Shown here: positions 1-10,100 of the stretch, in pieces
Numbering within the stretch: the stretch's first letter is position 1
Layout of the letters: each line of letters opens with the position of its first letter
Origin: Lateolabrax maculatus
Lineage: Eukaryota > Chordata > Actinopteri > Acropomatiformes > Lateolabracidae
Direction of reading: 5' to 3'
Assembly: GCA_031216445.1 (NCBI GenBank)
Contig: CM062213.1
Span: 3,982,001 to 4,046,000, forward strand
DNA length: 64,000 nt
Notes under the pieces: generated by a model
The model's database searches: none
The model's input: only the letters and a program-made list of their open reading frames with translations
What the model was told of the DNA's origin: nothing
Made by a program: the position numbers and the translations under genes

Positions 1-56
1 AAATATGGGATGTTGTTCTTGCTCTGACACCAAGCCTGTGCTCGCTTGGTTGTTAC
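1..56 (-). CDS. rab7a: rab7a coding exon, residues 134 to about 152 (cut by window edge)
   Basis: Encodes VTTKRAQAWCQSKNNIPYF, directly following the NKID exon. The acceptor AG is at 58-57 on the minus strand. It is too short to stand out as an open frame, and was found by translating the minus strand across the edge. Confidence 0.93.
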
Positions 57-1611
57 CTGAAACACAAAGGAGCTGATGTTATGCTTAGACACATCAGACA
101 CAAGCTTTTTAAAATTGTTCCATTGCTTTAAAGTCTAAACAACACTTTAAGGCCTTAAAACTGTACATTTGCTTGAAAAAACAACAACACCACCAATGGT
201 GAACATTACGGCAGCCCTGGCAAACAGAAATGTGATCATCTGGACCCACCTGTCTGTTCTCCAAGTCGATTTTGTTGCCCAGCACCACAAAGGGAAAGTT
301 CTCCGGGTCTCGAGGGCTGGCCTGGATCAAGAACTCATCCCTCCAGCTGTCTAGAGTCTTGAAGGTGTTGGGGGCTGTCACGTCAAAAACCAGGACGCAG
401 CAGTCTGCTCCACGGTAGAACGCTACGCCTAAGGACTGGAACCTCTCCTGACCTGCTGTGTCCCAAATCTGAGATACAGAATAGGGAGGAAGACATGTTG
501 TGTTTACATCAACAAAATAATGGGATTACTGTAAATAAAGAGATTAAGATAATACTTTGAGTGCCGTGTTTACATGGTTCACTTTAACCAGATCTCCCTA
601 ATTACCACTAATTGTTTGATAGATGATGTGAATTCCAGAGTTATGTGTAGTAAAATACAAGAAACTTCTTGGAAAAATAAATTTTTAATCCAGCATCATA
701 ATGCTGTTTGTGTAGAAAAATGCAGCTTTGTAGCCAAAGCCAAAGAAAAGTAAAGTTATCCTGCTCTGGTAATCAAGTTAAACGTCATTCTGATTTTAAC
801 TTCGACTTGACCAACCACGAGTTTACATAAGTAAGTTATTATTGTGAATGTAAACACGTTGACAGAAATGCCTTCTTTCAAAGTTTTCATGAGTCTGCGA
901 TTACTAAATCATTAAAAATCACAAAAATGTAAAGTAAACATGATGAAATGTTTGAATAAATTGCTTTTACAGAAAAGTAATACAAAGAAATAATGCAATT
1001 TTGTGGTACACCATTAAAAACCTTGGCATTCTATTGTTAGTGTGGGTGATAACAATAAGCATGTTTAATATCAAAAAATTGTATTAGCTTTTTATTGTAT
1101 TTTTATATTTTGTTATAGATGTGGTAATTGTTTTTCAATGATAAGTAAGTCAATGTGCATTCTTGAGAGTATTATTTCCTCAGTACCTGCATTGTGACAA
1201 GTCTGTCATCCACCATGACTTCTTTCGTCAGGAAATCAGCCCCTATTGTGGCTTTGTACTGGTTACTGAACTTCTTATTCACATACTGGTTCATCAATGA
1301 GGTCTTGCCAACTCTAAGAAGGAAAAAGAAAATCACAGGACAACATTCAGAGCAAATAATGGGCAGAAACAAGTGAAACAGAGAGGATAATGTCATGAAC
1401 TGATTGCTGAAGCTTGCTGTATTAAAGTGTATAATGTAGTATCATCAGGCTAGATTCAAAACCAATTAAGTGTTTTTCTTCACAATAAACCATCAGGAAT
1501 CGCTCCTTATTGCTGTCCCATCCCTTTAGTCTTGAGGATCTGGCTCAAAATCGCTCACCCAGAGTCTCCGAGGATGATGACTTTGAGTAGTACTTTCTTC
1601 CTTGACGTCAT
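1..1611 (-). CDS. rab7a: Rab7a small GTPase, 5' part (gene continues off the left edge)
   Basis: Small GTPase that directs late-endosome to lysosome traffic and autophagosome maturation, acting on endosomal membranes through a C-terminal prenyl group (family knowledge). Four coding exons on the minus strand, 1611-1559, 1313-1187, 468-250 and 56-1, join in frame with GT/AG junctions and give residues 1 to about 152 of the usual 207. Visible motifs are the P-loop GDSGVGKT (15-22), the DTAGQE motif (63-68) and NKID (125-128). The sequence is nearly identical to human RAB7A; differences seen are T at 135 and Q at 144. The start is the ATG at 1611-1609, the conserved MTSRKK start. The C-terminal exons with the CxC prenylation motif lie outside the window, so the gene is cut by the window edge rather than broken. 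Confidence 0.97.
250..468 (-). CDS. rab7a: rab7a coding exon, residues 61-133
   Basis: 219 nt, exactly 73 codons, in phase 0 at both ends. It carries DTAGQE, the effector-side VAFYRGADCC stretch and NKID. The acceptor CAG ends at 469 and the donor GTGGGT starts at 249. Confidence 0.97.
1187..1313 (-). CDS. rab7a: rab7a coding exon, residues 18-60
   Basis: 127 nt. It completes the split codon of G18 in the P-loop and encodes VGKT, switch I and the stretch up to VTMQ60. The acceptor TTAG ends at 1314 and the donor GTACTG starts at 1186. Confidence 0.97.
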
Positions 1612-1624
1612 TGTGCCACAGCTG
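1559..1624 (-). CDS. rab7a: rab7a first coding exon (coding part 1611-1559)
   Basis: A short 5'UTR segment (1624-1612) precedes ATG at 1611. The coding part encodes MTSRKKVLLKVIILGDS plus two bases of G18. The acceptor TTAG ends at 1625, so the leader begins in an upstream non-coding exon. Donor GTGAGC starts at 1558. Confidence 0.93.
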
Positions 1625-3364
1625 CTAAGACAAAAAAGTAGATTAGATGGGAGAAGAAAACTCTCGAACAAGATGGATACAGCCATGCCGTAGTGATGAT
1701 CCTCTGGATATGGCTCAACAGCTTTTAACTGAAAGATGATATGGTCTGTGTGCATTTGAAACTAAAGACATGGGTCGGCTCTTAAAAGGAAAGTGAAATG
1801 TCCTGTATACTTGAGTTTCCTTCACTTCACAAACAAAAGAGAAGAGTAATAGGGCTATAACAATATGTTGCCCCACATTGTACCCCAAGGCTCTAAATAC
1901 AATTCATGAAACAAACAATTCCCTGCTCTTTTTTTATTTCAAAATATGTTGAACAATGAAGCGCTGGGGTTGTTTACTACTATTTTTGTCACCACAGCTG
2001 GTTGTTTTTGTTAAACTGCGACGTGCTGATTTTGTGATATTTACGCTGCAGACAAAGCATTCAATGGAAAAGTAAAATGCATTGTTTCATTCCCGAATTA
2101 CAATTCTTGTCCATTTATAAAGCAAAAGCAAAAATGGAACTCAAACCTAGTTACTCCGAAACATCATGAATTGTGTTAATCATTACATGTCTATACTGTA
2201 GTGCATTATGATGCCTTCCCAGCTGAGGTCTGTTCTTTAATCATTATCTACACAGAGACTTCAAAGATTTTTAGTAAAACTACAAATTAACAGCTCCAAC
2301 ATCTTATATGTTAAATTTGGAAGAAATAGGTAAACTCATTATAGGCCTTAACTATCCAAAGATCCATAATACACATCTCTAAATCCCACCCCCTTCTGTC
2401 ATGCAGAAATGTGTCTTATTACTTGATGAAAACCTCTGAAAGTGCAACGGTATTTCTGTTAATTAATGATCTGGATCATCAGAAGTACAGATGATCTTTG
2501 TGCTAAAATCCATGGCTAATCAAACACTTTGATCATAGCGCCAGCTCAAGACATCACCGGGCGCTTCTGACCTTGGCTGAGCGAGCTTTGTAATAACAAA
2601 CCACCTCATGCAGCTGTAATGACCAAAGTCCAAACTCTATTACAGATGGGTTTTAAACCCCCATTAATTTCAGGTTAAACCTTAAAGAAAGCACTGAGTA
2701 GTCATATGTCATATCCAAACATCACTTTAGAGCCACTTATTGAATCCATATCAGCGTTGTTATGAAGTAAACCTGGCACGGAGCTGTCGGTGCGGCGCTC
2801 ATAATCTGCACCCCATGACACTGTGTCAGGGACTGATCACATGGTGGTAAAACACAGGACTAACGGAACCATGACTTGGCAGGCGTGATTAGCACAGCAA
2901 ATGCTGTAGCTGTATTCAATACACACACACACCGGCATAATCCAGAGTTATGATCGATCTGTCGACCTCTCTGGCTGTGAATATTTCCACTTTATGCACC
3001 GCAGCAGAGTCATGTCTCAACGTTTAACCCAACGAGCAGAAAGACGCCAAACACACTCGAAAAGGAAGAATAAACGTTACATTTGGAGATCAAATGCTAG
3101 TTGGTTAACCTAGGGACGCAAGTGCAGGATTGAACACAGGTTTAGGGGAACAGTGTCATTATTAAATATATAATATTTCCAAAACAACTAACGCCAGACG
3201 TCCACTAACAATTATCACATCGGTGACACTTCTTAATTTGAGCTAACGTTTAGTGAGCTGGGCAAGCTTCGTTAACAGGTCGTGACACTTAAATAAACAG
3301 CAGCTACACCGACAACATATATGTGTTAGTAAAAAAACACCAACTAAAGCCACCGCACACCAAC
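1625..3364 (-). other. rab7a: rab7a first intron
   Basis: About 1.7 kb of AT-rich sequence between the putative non-coding first exon and the ATG exon. I see no coding exon on either strand, only a short (AC)n run near 2922-2932. Confidence 0.6.
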
Positions 3365-3690
3365 CTGGGCGATGATCCTGCGCTTAGAAAATATCAAAAG
3401 TGGACTTTTCCTCTCCGCCTCGGGTGGCTAACGGGGCTAACGGCTCCTCTAAATGTCTGCCGTCAGAAAAAAAAAACAGAAAAACAACAGAGCGTCGACA
3501 GCTGAATTATCTCCGACGGCTGAGCTCGCAGCCGACTCCACTCATCCACACTGCCCGCCGCCGATGCGTCGTCTCCCTTTCGGGTCAAAACAAGAAGCGA
3601 GTCGGTGCAATTGTCGGTGATTCGCCCGGTTCCCGTTGACGCTCGCTTTTCCCGTCGAGCTAACGTGCTAACGCGCTAGCTGCCGCGTCA
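3365..3690 (-). other. rab7a: rab7a non-coding first exon (approximate)
   Basis: The ATG exon begins with an acceptor, so an upstream leader exon is required. The CpG-rich stretch here ends in a plausible donor, CAG/GTTGGT, with GT at 3364-3363 on the minus strand. The transcription start is not visible, so the upstream limit is a guess. Confidence 0.4.
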
Positions 3691-3740
3691 CTTCCGCCAA
3701 AACAAGCTGCGTGACGTCACGCGCCCGACGGACACGCCTT
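3640..3740 (-). promoter_or_regulatory. rab7a CpG-rich core promoter with CRE and ETS-type site
   Basis: CpG-dense DNA at the 5' end of rab7a, without a TATA box. It holds a perfect palindromic CRE, TGACGTCA, at 3712-3719 and an ETS-like CACTTCCGCC stretch around 3689-3698. This is typical of housekeeping membrane-traffic genes; binding is inferred. Confidence 0.55.
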
Positions 3741-3960
3741 GCGCAACACAACAACACACACGTCACTGACATACACACATTATTTATATCATATAGAGAC
3801 ATATAATTAATACAATGCAGCCATCATAATTATTATATTATATAATAAAGACATCATTAATATAATATAGATGTAGGTTCAAGTCATGACTACAACTACA
3901 GTCTTTATTACTTCTAATACAACTACTACAGCCTCCACTACTACGACAGCCTTTACAATT

Positions 3961-3995
3961 ACTACTACTACTGCTACTACTACTACTGCTGCTGC
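3961..3995. repeat. (ACT/GCT)n trinucleotide microsatellite
   Basis: Imperfect triplet run alternating ACT and GCT units. It creates a meaningless poly-Ser/Cys frame on the minus strand. Confidence 0.8.
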
Positions 3996-4129
3996 AAGCA
4001 TTAATTCTGATGGTCAGATTATATCTAACAGGATACCAACAATAATTATGTAGAGGAACAGAAAAGCCGCTGAAAACTACCTTTGAAACTAACACCCTGG
4101 ACCGCCACACACCCTCCTCCAGCCAGTGA

Positions 4130-4545
4130 ACATTTGTGCTAAGACTCCTGCACTACATATGCTCACATACCATATATTTTATACTACTGTCCATACTGTA
4201 CATGCCTCACCTATAGTGAATTCATATTTATACCATTGTCTATACTATACATACATGTTTATTCTGTATATAACATCTGACAAGCAAACCTATATACTGT
4301 ATTCATACTTATACTTATCTCTGCACTGCCTACTCTTCTACTGTCTATATCGTAGCGTATTCGTTACACACTATTCTACTGTTAATACTGCATATACCTT
4401 ATTTATTTATATATTACCACTATATATGTGTGTGTGTAAATACTATGCACTTAACAACTTTTTGCACTTCTGGTTAGATGCTTAACTGCATTCATTGTCT
4501 AAGTACTTGTATGACAATAAAGCTGAATCTAATTGAATCTAAGAA
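4130..4545 (+). mobile_element. Decayed non-LTR retrotransposon 3' end (L2/Rex-like tail)
   Basis: AT-rich segment running into a block at about 4445-4545 with GCACTTCTGGTTAGATGC, then TGACAATAAAGCTGAATC and a short AATTGAATCTAA tail. That layout is the familiar 3'UTR and tail of LINE copies in fish genomes. No reverse transcriptase frame remains, as in a 5'-truncated copy. The exact clade is from memory and uncertain. Confidence 0.55.
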
Positions 4546-4559
4546 TATTCAACTACGTG

Positions 4560-5540
4560 CTTTTTTATAAATGTAGATGACAATTGTGACTGTTTATTAA
4601 TCAGTATAGAACAACAAAACGTGGGCCTACAGATGCTCTCATCTACAGTCCTGCTGCAGGTGAAATGTGGCTTTTCTTTTTGCATTGTATGGTTGGCCAA
4701 AATAATCTGCAAGAGAGCCTGGGGCTCATTCACACCCCATGTCTGCAGCTGGTATCCTCTTAGCAGTTGATCTTTGAAAGCCAGTTTGCTGCTATGTTTC
4801 TTTTTTTAATAAAAGACCCTTCAAGGAGTTTCCTGGTCTCCAGCAGCTCCCATGTCCTCTCTTGGCCAGCTTACTTTACCATCTGGGTATTTGTTGATGA
4901 CCAATATGGCATATGTGACGGTGCCTCTGGTCTTTCCATTTCACTGACACATGTTTTTTCTTATTTTATGTCGGTAATTTCATACTGCTGTTTTTCATGC
5001 CTCTTCATTATGGTCTTTATAGAACTGAATCTGAATCAAAGGCTTTTGGCAGACTTTTTTTCCCCACTGTGCTATAATTACTCATCTGTTTTGTTATGTC
5101 CAAGACTCCATTTATATCCCCTGTATCTAGATTGTTTTTTTCATCACATCACATTTAATTTACACATGACGGTCACCTAAATCTCAAGTCATCAAATTTA
5201 TATTTTACTACAAATAAAATGTAGTAGTAAAATATAAAATATACATTTATAAATGATTGTAGCCACACCCAAGTGTTACTGTTGTGGGTTGATGTCAAGT
5301 TAATGTGAAGCAGAGAATAGCTGACTAAAGTGTGATCAGTATCCATAAAAGGTACACAGACAACGAACATCCTGTTCCTGCTTGCCTGTGAGTTTTGGCC
5401 AATATGACTTGTATAAGCACATGTATTTATACAGGTGACTTCATAACGTGATTCTGATAACACCTCTTTGGTGCAATAACAACGGACTATGAAAGCCACT
5501 CAGTTACAACGCCATCTGATGGCTGAATCACTTACAACAA
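4560..5540. other. Intergenic spacer, nothing recognised
   Basis: AT-rich DNA between the LINE tail and the tRNA gene. Two long chance frames (4767-5180 + and 5173-5499 -) have no domain, no biased composition and no splice context, so I do not call them genes. Confidence 0.5.
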
Positions 5541-5545
5541 CATTT

Positions 5546-5549
5546 AAAA
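5546..5549 (-). terminator. RNA polymerase III T-run terminator of the tRNA-Phe gene
   Basis: Four consecutive T on the minus strand, 11 bases after the discriminator base, which is the minimal Pol III terminator. Confidence 0.65.
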
Positions 5550-5560
5550 GCCACATCGTC

Positions 5561-5633
5561 TGCCGAAACCCGGGATCGAACCAGGGACCTTTAGATCTTC
5601 AGTCTAACGCTCTCCCAACTGAGCTATTTCGGC
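5561..5633 (-). tRNA. tRNA-Phe (anticodon GAA)
   Basis: A 73-nt cytosolic tRNA-Phe gene, minus strand, including the discriminator A at 5561. The acceptor stem pairs GCCGAAA with TTTCGGC. The A box has TAGCTCAGTTGG, the anticodon loop reads CTGAAGA with anticodon GAA (complement of 5598-5600), and the B box has GGTTCGATCC. There is no intron and no mismatch in the acceptor or T arms, so it should be functional. It lies alone between rab7a and rpn1. Confidence 0.96.
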
Positions 5634-5890
5634 TTGATAAAAAGAATTATGTGCCATAAAAACCAAAATGTACAGTATTTGAAGCCTGTCAAACGTCATA
5701 AACATCTGTGTTATTGAGATATTGACGGTAAACTGACATGGGTGCCATCAGCAGGCAAGAAGAGGTCACTTATACATTTATTGGTCAAACAATCCAACAA
5801 CGATCAAAATTCAGAGGTAAAACGTTTCACTGGTTATCTTAAAATCCCTTAGTGTCATATGATAAACAATTTGTTTTTCTGTCTGTGTCA

Positions 5891-6075
5891 GATTTCATCA
5901 CATCATGGACACAGCATGTCACAACTTCTCCCCCCTGGAAGGCCCCCACAGAGCACTGTGCCACAACACCACCAGACACAGGAACAGTTCCCAAATCAGT
6001 CACACAGTGTCAATAAACCTGCAACACTAAAACACCCACTGTACCTACAAATTCTAAATGATATGTTTTGTAGCT
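5891..6075 (+). other. Orphan exon-like Gln/His/Pro-rich fragment
   Basis: A pyrimidine tract ending in CAG at 5888-5890 is followed by an open frame rich in H, Q, S and P (begins ISSHHGHSMSQLLPPGRPPQ). It looks like an internal exon or a fossil of a transcription-factor activation region. I cannot name a parent gene, no partner exon is visible, and the frame runs into AT-rich DNA. It may be chance. Confidence 0.2.
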
Positions 6076-6206
6076 TGAATTCAGTTTTACATGTACACAT
6101 CATCATTGTCTCATATAAATTTAAGCATACTGTATATACTGTATATTGTAGACATTAACATAGTGTCATATCCATAGCTCATGTATACAAATGAACCTAT
6201 TGTTGT

Positions 6207-6223
6207 TATATATATATATATAC
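6207..6223. repeat. (AT)n microsatellite
   Basis: Short alternating AT run, with imperfect TATA-rich DNA continuing to about 6250. Confidence 0.75.
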
Positions 6224-6339
6224 TTTTATATGTATATATTTATATCTGTACATAGTATGTAAATGTTTGTTACTTTGTTTACCCTCGCTGTCCTTGTTTT
6301 TTTTTATTGCATGTCTATTTCTGTGCAAGGACACTGACA

Positions 6340-6595
6340 GCAACTTAAAACCGGACTCCGCTACGTGTTCACATACTAAACGCTGATTCGGATTTCACAG
6401 CCGAGTCCGACGCACGGCGGTGCGTAAAGAGCGCGCCGTGACGCCATCACGTCGCACCGAATGAAGCGTCATCTCTCTGATGTAGCGCGGCACGGCGGCC
6501 TTTCTTCGCTGCTCTACAACATTTCCCCCCCTCCCTTTCTTCAGTCCTCGCCGCTCGTCTCCTGGCGTTTTAGCTCGTCCAAGTTTCCTCCAACC
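6340..6595 (+). promoter_or_regulatory. rpn1 CpG-rich promoter and 5'UTR
   Basis: An abrupt change from AT-rich spacer to CpG-dense DNA just upstream of the rpn1 ATG. No TATA box is placed sensibly. An upstream ATG at 6461 is in frame with the rpn1 start (45 codons upstream) but would put a hydrophilic stretch before the signal peptide. It is more likely 5'UTR or upstream of the transcription start. Confidence 0.55.
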
Positions 6596-6835
6596 ATGGC
6601 TCTCAAGTCGCCCCTTCTCGCCGCCTGCCTGCTGCTCCTGGCGGCCGTGAGCTCGGAGGTTTCGGCGGACGGTTTGGTGAACGAGGAGGTGAAGAGGACC
6701 GTGGACCTGAGCACCCATCTGGCCAAGATCACCGCGGAGATCGTGCTGTCCAACCAGGGGCACTCTGCCGTCCACAGCTTCGTCCTGGCGGTGGAGGCCG
6801 ACCTGGCCCCGCACCTGGCGTACATCGGAGCCACG
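6596..6835 (+). CDS. rpn1: rpn1 coding exon 1, residues 1-80
   Basis: Encodes the signal peptide with hydrophobic core LLAACLLLLAAV and the start of the lumenal domain, ending YIGAT. Donor GTGAGC follows. The G+C content is much higher than in later exons, reflecting the CpG island. Confidence 0.95.
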
Positions 6836-7120
6836 GTGAGCCAAACGTCGGCGACGGAAAACGACGCCGACGCGTCTCTCCCGTTACCGGCTAGCGTTAG
6901 CCTGTTAGCCGCCTGGGAGCAGGGCTGCACATGATCCGGACTCTGCATAATCCCGCTGCTCCCACACGCTGCGTTGTCCTGACATACACTGGAGTAGTTG
7001 CACAGGTTTACAGTGAGCTGAATGAATGCATGGAAGCACAGGTTATGAGCTGTGTGGATGTGATGTGATTCAATGAGGCGCTGCAGGTCAGACAGCCACA
7101 GTTGTTATTACACTATTTCT

Positions 7121-7151
<31 letters not shown>

Positions 7152-10100
7152 GTGCTTGGTGCACGGTGTTCACGTAGATTTAGATTAATTCATTTTGCAT
7201 TACTAAGGATGTGGGTGACAAGCGTGTTAACTTCCGCAGCGCTGCACGCTCTGTCAGTGGCTGAATGACACGTATGCGCTGGGCAGCTCACTTCCGTGTA
7301 TGACTGCGCAGGCCTGCCCCCCCTTCCACTGTGAATGAGTCCCTGCATCGTAAACATTTTGCTTGTTAAGGGTTTTGATTTCAGAGAGAGAGAGAGAGTA
7401 TGCTCAAACCACCGTGTTTCCACAGGTGAAGGGTGATGAAGAGGAGGATGGCACACTCGAGCTCCAACAGACAACAATTCAGGGCCAAAGGTGAGAGATC
7501 AGACTCATGCATTATTATCTATCCCGGATTCTCAAGCGTTTGAGCCAACTTTCATTCATGATAGAACACAAAACACCACTACAAGATCATAAAACTGTAT
7601 TTGGCAACTTGTTATATAACAAAAATGACTTATTAATAAACATTTAGGTCAGTTTTGGCAGTATTTTCAGGTACAATTTTAAAAGAAGTAATAAAAACAC
7701 CCCCTCTCTTATCAAGAATCCAATTTAATTCCTGAAAACAAGATCCTGATCCCTTTACAGCAGTATCATCAATATGCAAATGTTTCTTACCCATGCTCCT
7801 CCTGTCATGTCTCATCCATTCCTCACCCAGTGGGCAGTTTTACAAAGTGCAGCTGCCCTCCAGTCTGGCACCGGGCGCTCAGCTGAAAGCGAAGGTGGAG
7901 ATGACGCTCAGCCACGTCCTGAAGCCATTCCCCACCCACGTCACCCAGGCCGAGCGCCAGCTGGTGGTCTTCCAGGGGAACCACTACCTGTACTCCCCGT
8001 ACCCAACCCGCAGCCAGACCACGCGTGTCCGCCTGGCCTCCAAGACCGTAGAGAGCTACACCAAGCTGGGCAACCCCAGCAAGAACGACGAGATCATCGA
8101 GTACGGACCCTTCCGCGACGTGGCTCCGTTCAGCGAGGTATAGCTCTGACCAGATTTAACGAGCTTCAAGTGACGCTGAAAGAGAGTTGCTAAAACATCC
8201 TGTGTTGTGTGTATGTTCTCTACTGTCCAGGATACAATGAAGATCCATTATGAAAACAACACACCCTTCCTCACCATCAGTGGCATCACTCGCACCATTG
8301 AGGTCTCTCACTGGGGTAACATCGCTGTGGAAGAGACCATTGACTTGAGGCACACGGGAGCCGTCCTGAAGGGGCCTTTCTCACGTTACGATTATCAGCG
8401 TCAGTCAGACAGCGGCATCTCATCCGTCAAATCCTTCAAGGTGTTGTATTGAACACAAACCACCTTCCTCTTACTTACTGGTAAGGTGATGATGATGATG
8501 ACTATATATGCTTTCTCCTCAACAGACCATCCTTCCTGCCTCGGCCCAGGACGTCTATTACAGAGATGAGATTGGCAACATCTCCACATCCCATCTGCAG
8601 GTTCTGGAGGACTCAGTTGAGGTGGAGGTCAGGCCTCGCTTCCCCTTGTTTGGAGGCTGGAAGACCCACTACATCATCGGCTACAATCTGCCCAGCTACG
8701 AGTACCTCTACACCCTGGGTGAGTTGATTTCTGATCACACTAACTAATCCAAACATGGGAGAAAACTTTGATTCCTACCCATGTTCTGGGCCACCTCAGC
8801 AGGGAACCCAGGCTTTAGACACATCCTTCCTTATCACTGAATCCCAGGGTGTGTCGCTAATGTGTCGCATCATATTATCCTCTAGGTGACCAGTATGCAC
8901 TGAAGATGAGACTAGTTGACCATGTGTATGACGACCAGGTCATTGACTCCCTCACAGTGAAGATCATCCTGCCAGAGGGGGCCAGGTCAGTGTTGGCAAA
9001 TCTACAGTATGTTCGTTCTAGTGGAGACCTTTGCACTACTTATCGCTGACTTCTCATATTTTTTTCCCTGTCATGTCCAATCAGAAACATCCACGTGGAT
9101 ACACCTTACAAAATCGATCGCATGCCAAACCAGCTGCATTATACATATCTGGATACCTTTGGCCGACCAGTGCTGGTCGCCACCAAGAACAACCTGGTGG
9201 AGCATCACATTCAGGATGTTGTGGTAAGATGATTTACCAGCAGATTTGTAGAAACTAACATAACATGTAGCTACTGTAGCGTTATTAACCACACGTCCAA
9301 ATACATAAACTCTCTGCAAAGTAATTGTGCACTACAGCAATGAAAAATGTACAGTCTGATTGAATTATTTCTCTGGGAACTCGATGAGCTTTCTTCTTCA
9401 GGCCCACAAAATTCCTTTTAGAATGAGCTGAGTTCCTCTGTGGTATGAACTTGTTTGATTTTTAAAGACTCGTACCTACAGTACAGCTCCGTACTCAGGA
9501 CATACATACTATTCCTATAAGCAGGTTTAGTGAGTTATCTGGATAATGTCACTTTGTCACACAGTAAAAACAGGAACAAGTCTTTTTACATTGTTATGTA
9601 AAGAGTTTCTTTCAGCAAAGTTAAATATATGTGTTAGTTAAAAGTTAAAATAAAAACAGTGTGATTTTGTTTATGGGATCTGTTATGAATATCTGTATGG
9701 CTAAACTGTACTTTCATAATACGTTCTTCACAGTACTGTATCCTCAGTGTCAACAGTCAAAACAAGTTCAATTTACAATAACATGTTACAGAGAAAAGCA
9801 TGCAATACCTCCATATTTGAGAAGCTTTAATCACCGTAGATTGTATTTTTACTTATAAATGACTTTATTCATCATTAATTAGAGTAATAATTTATTAATA
9901 TTTTCTCTATCAACTCACTGATGAATGTCACTCTCTCTCTCAATGTCATCTCAACATTTCTTACGGAGCGTACTTCATCCTCAAGAGATGACTTCAGAGT
10001 TGCGTGAATTTGTTATGAGCTGTGAAATTGTATTCAAATCTGAATTAATAAACCAAATAATCTTGTGATTACCAGGTTCATTATAACTTCAATAAGATCC

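Noticed and set aside
3712..3719. CRE as a shared bidirectional rab7a/rpn1 promoter element
   Set aside because: The two genes start about 2.9 kb apart with a tRNA and a LINE tail between them, so they do not share one promoter.
6461..6595. In-frame upstream ATG extending rpn1 by 45 residues
   Set aside because: It would put a hydrophilic leader before the signal peptide; the ATG at 6596 matches the family.
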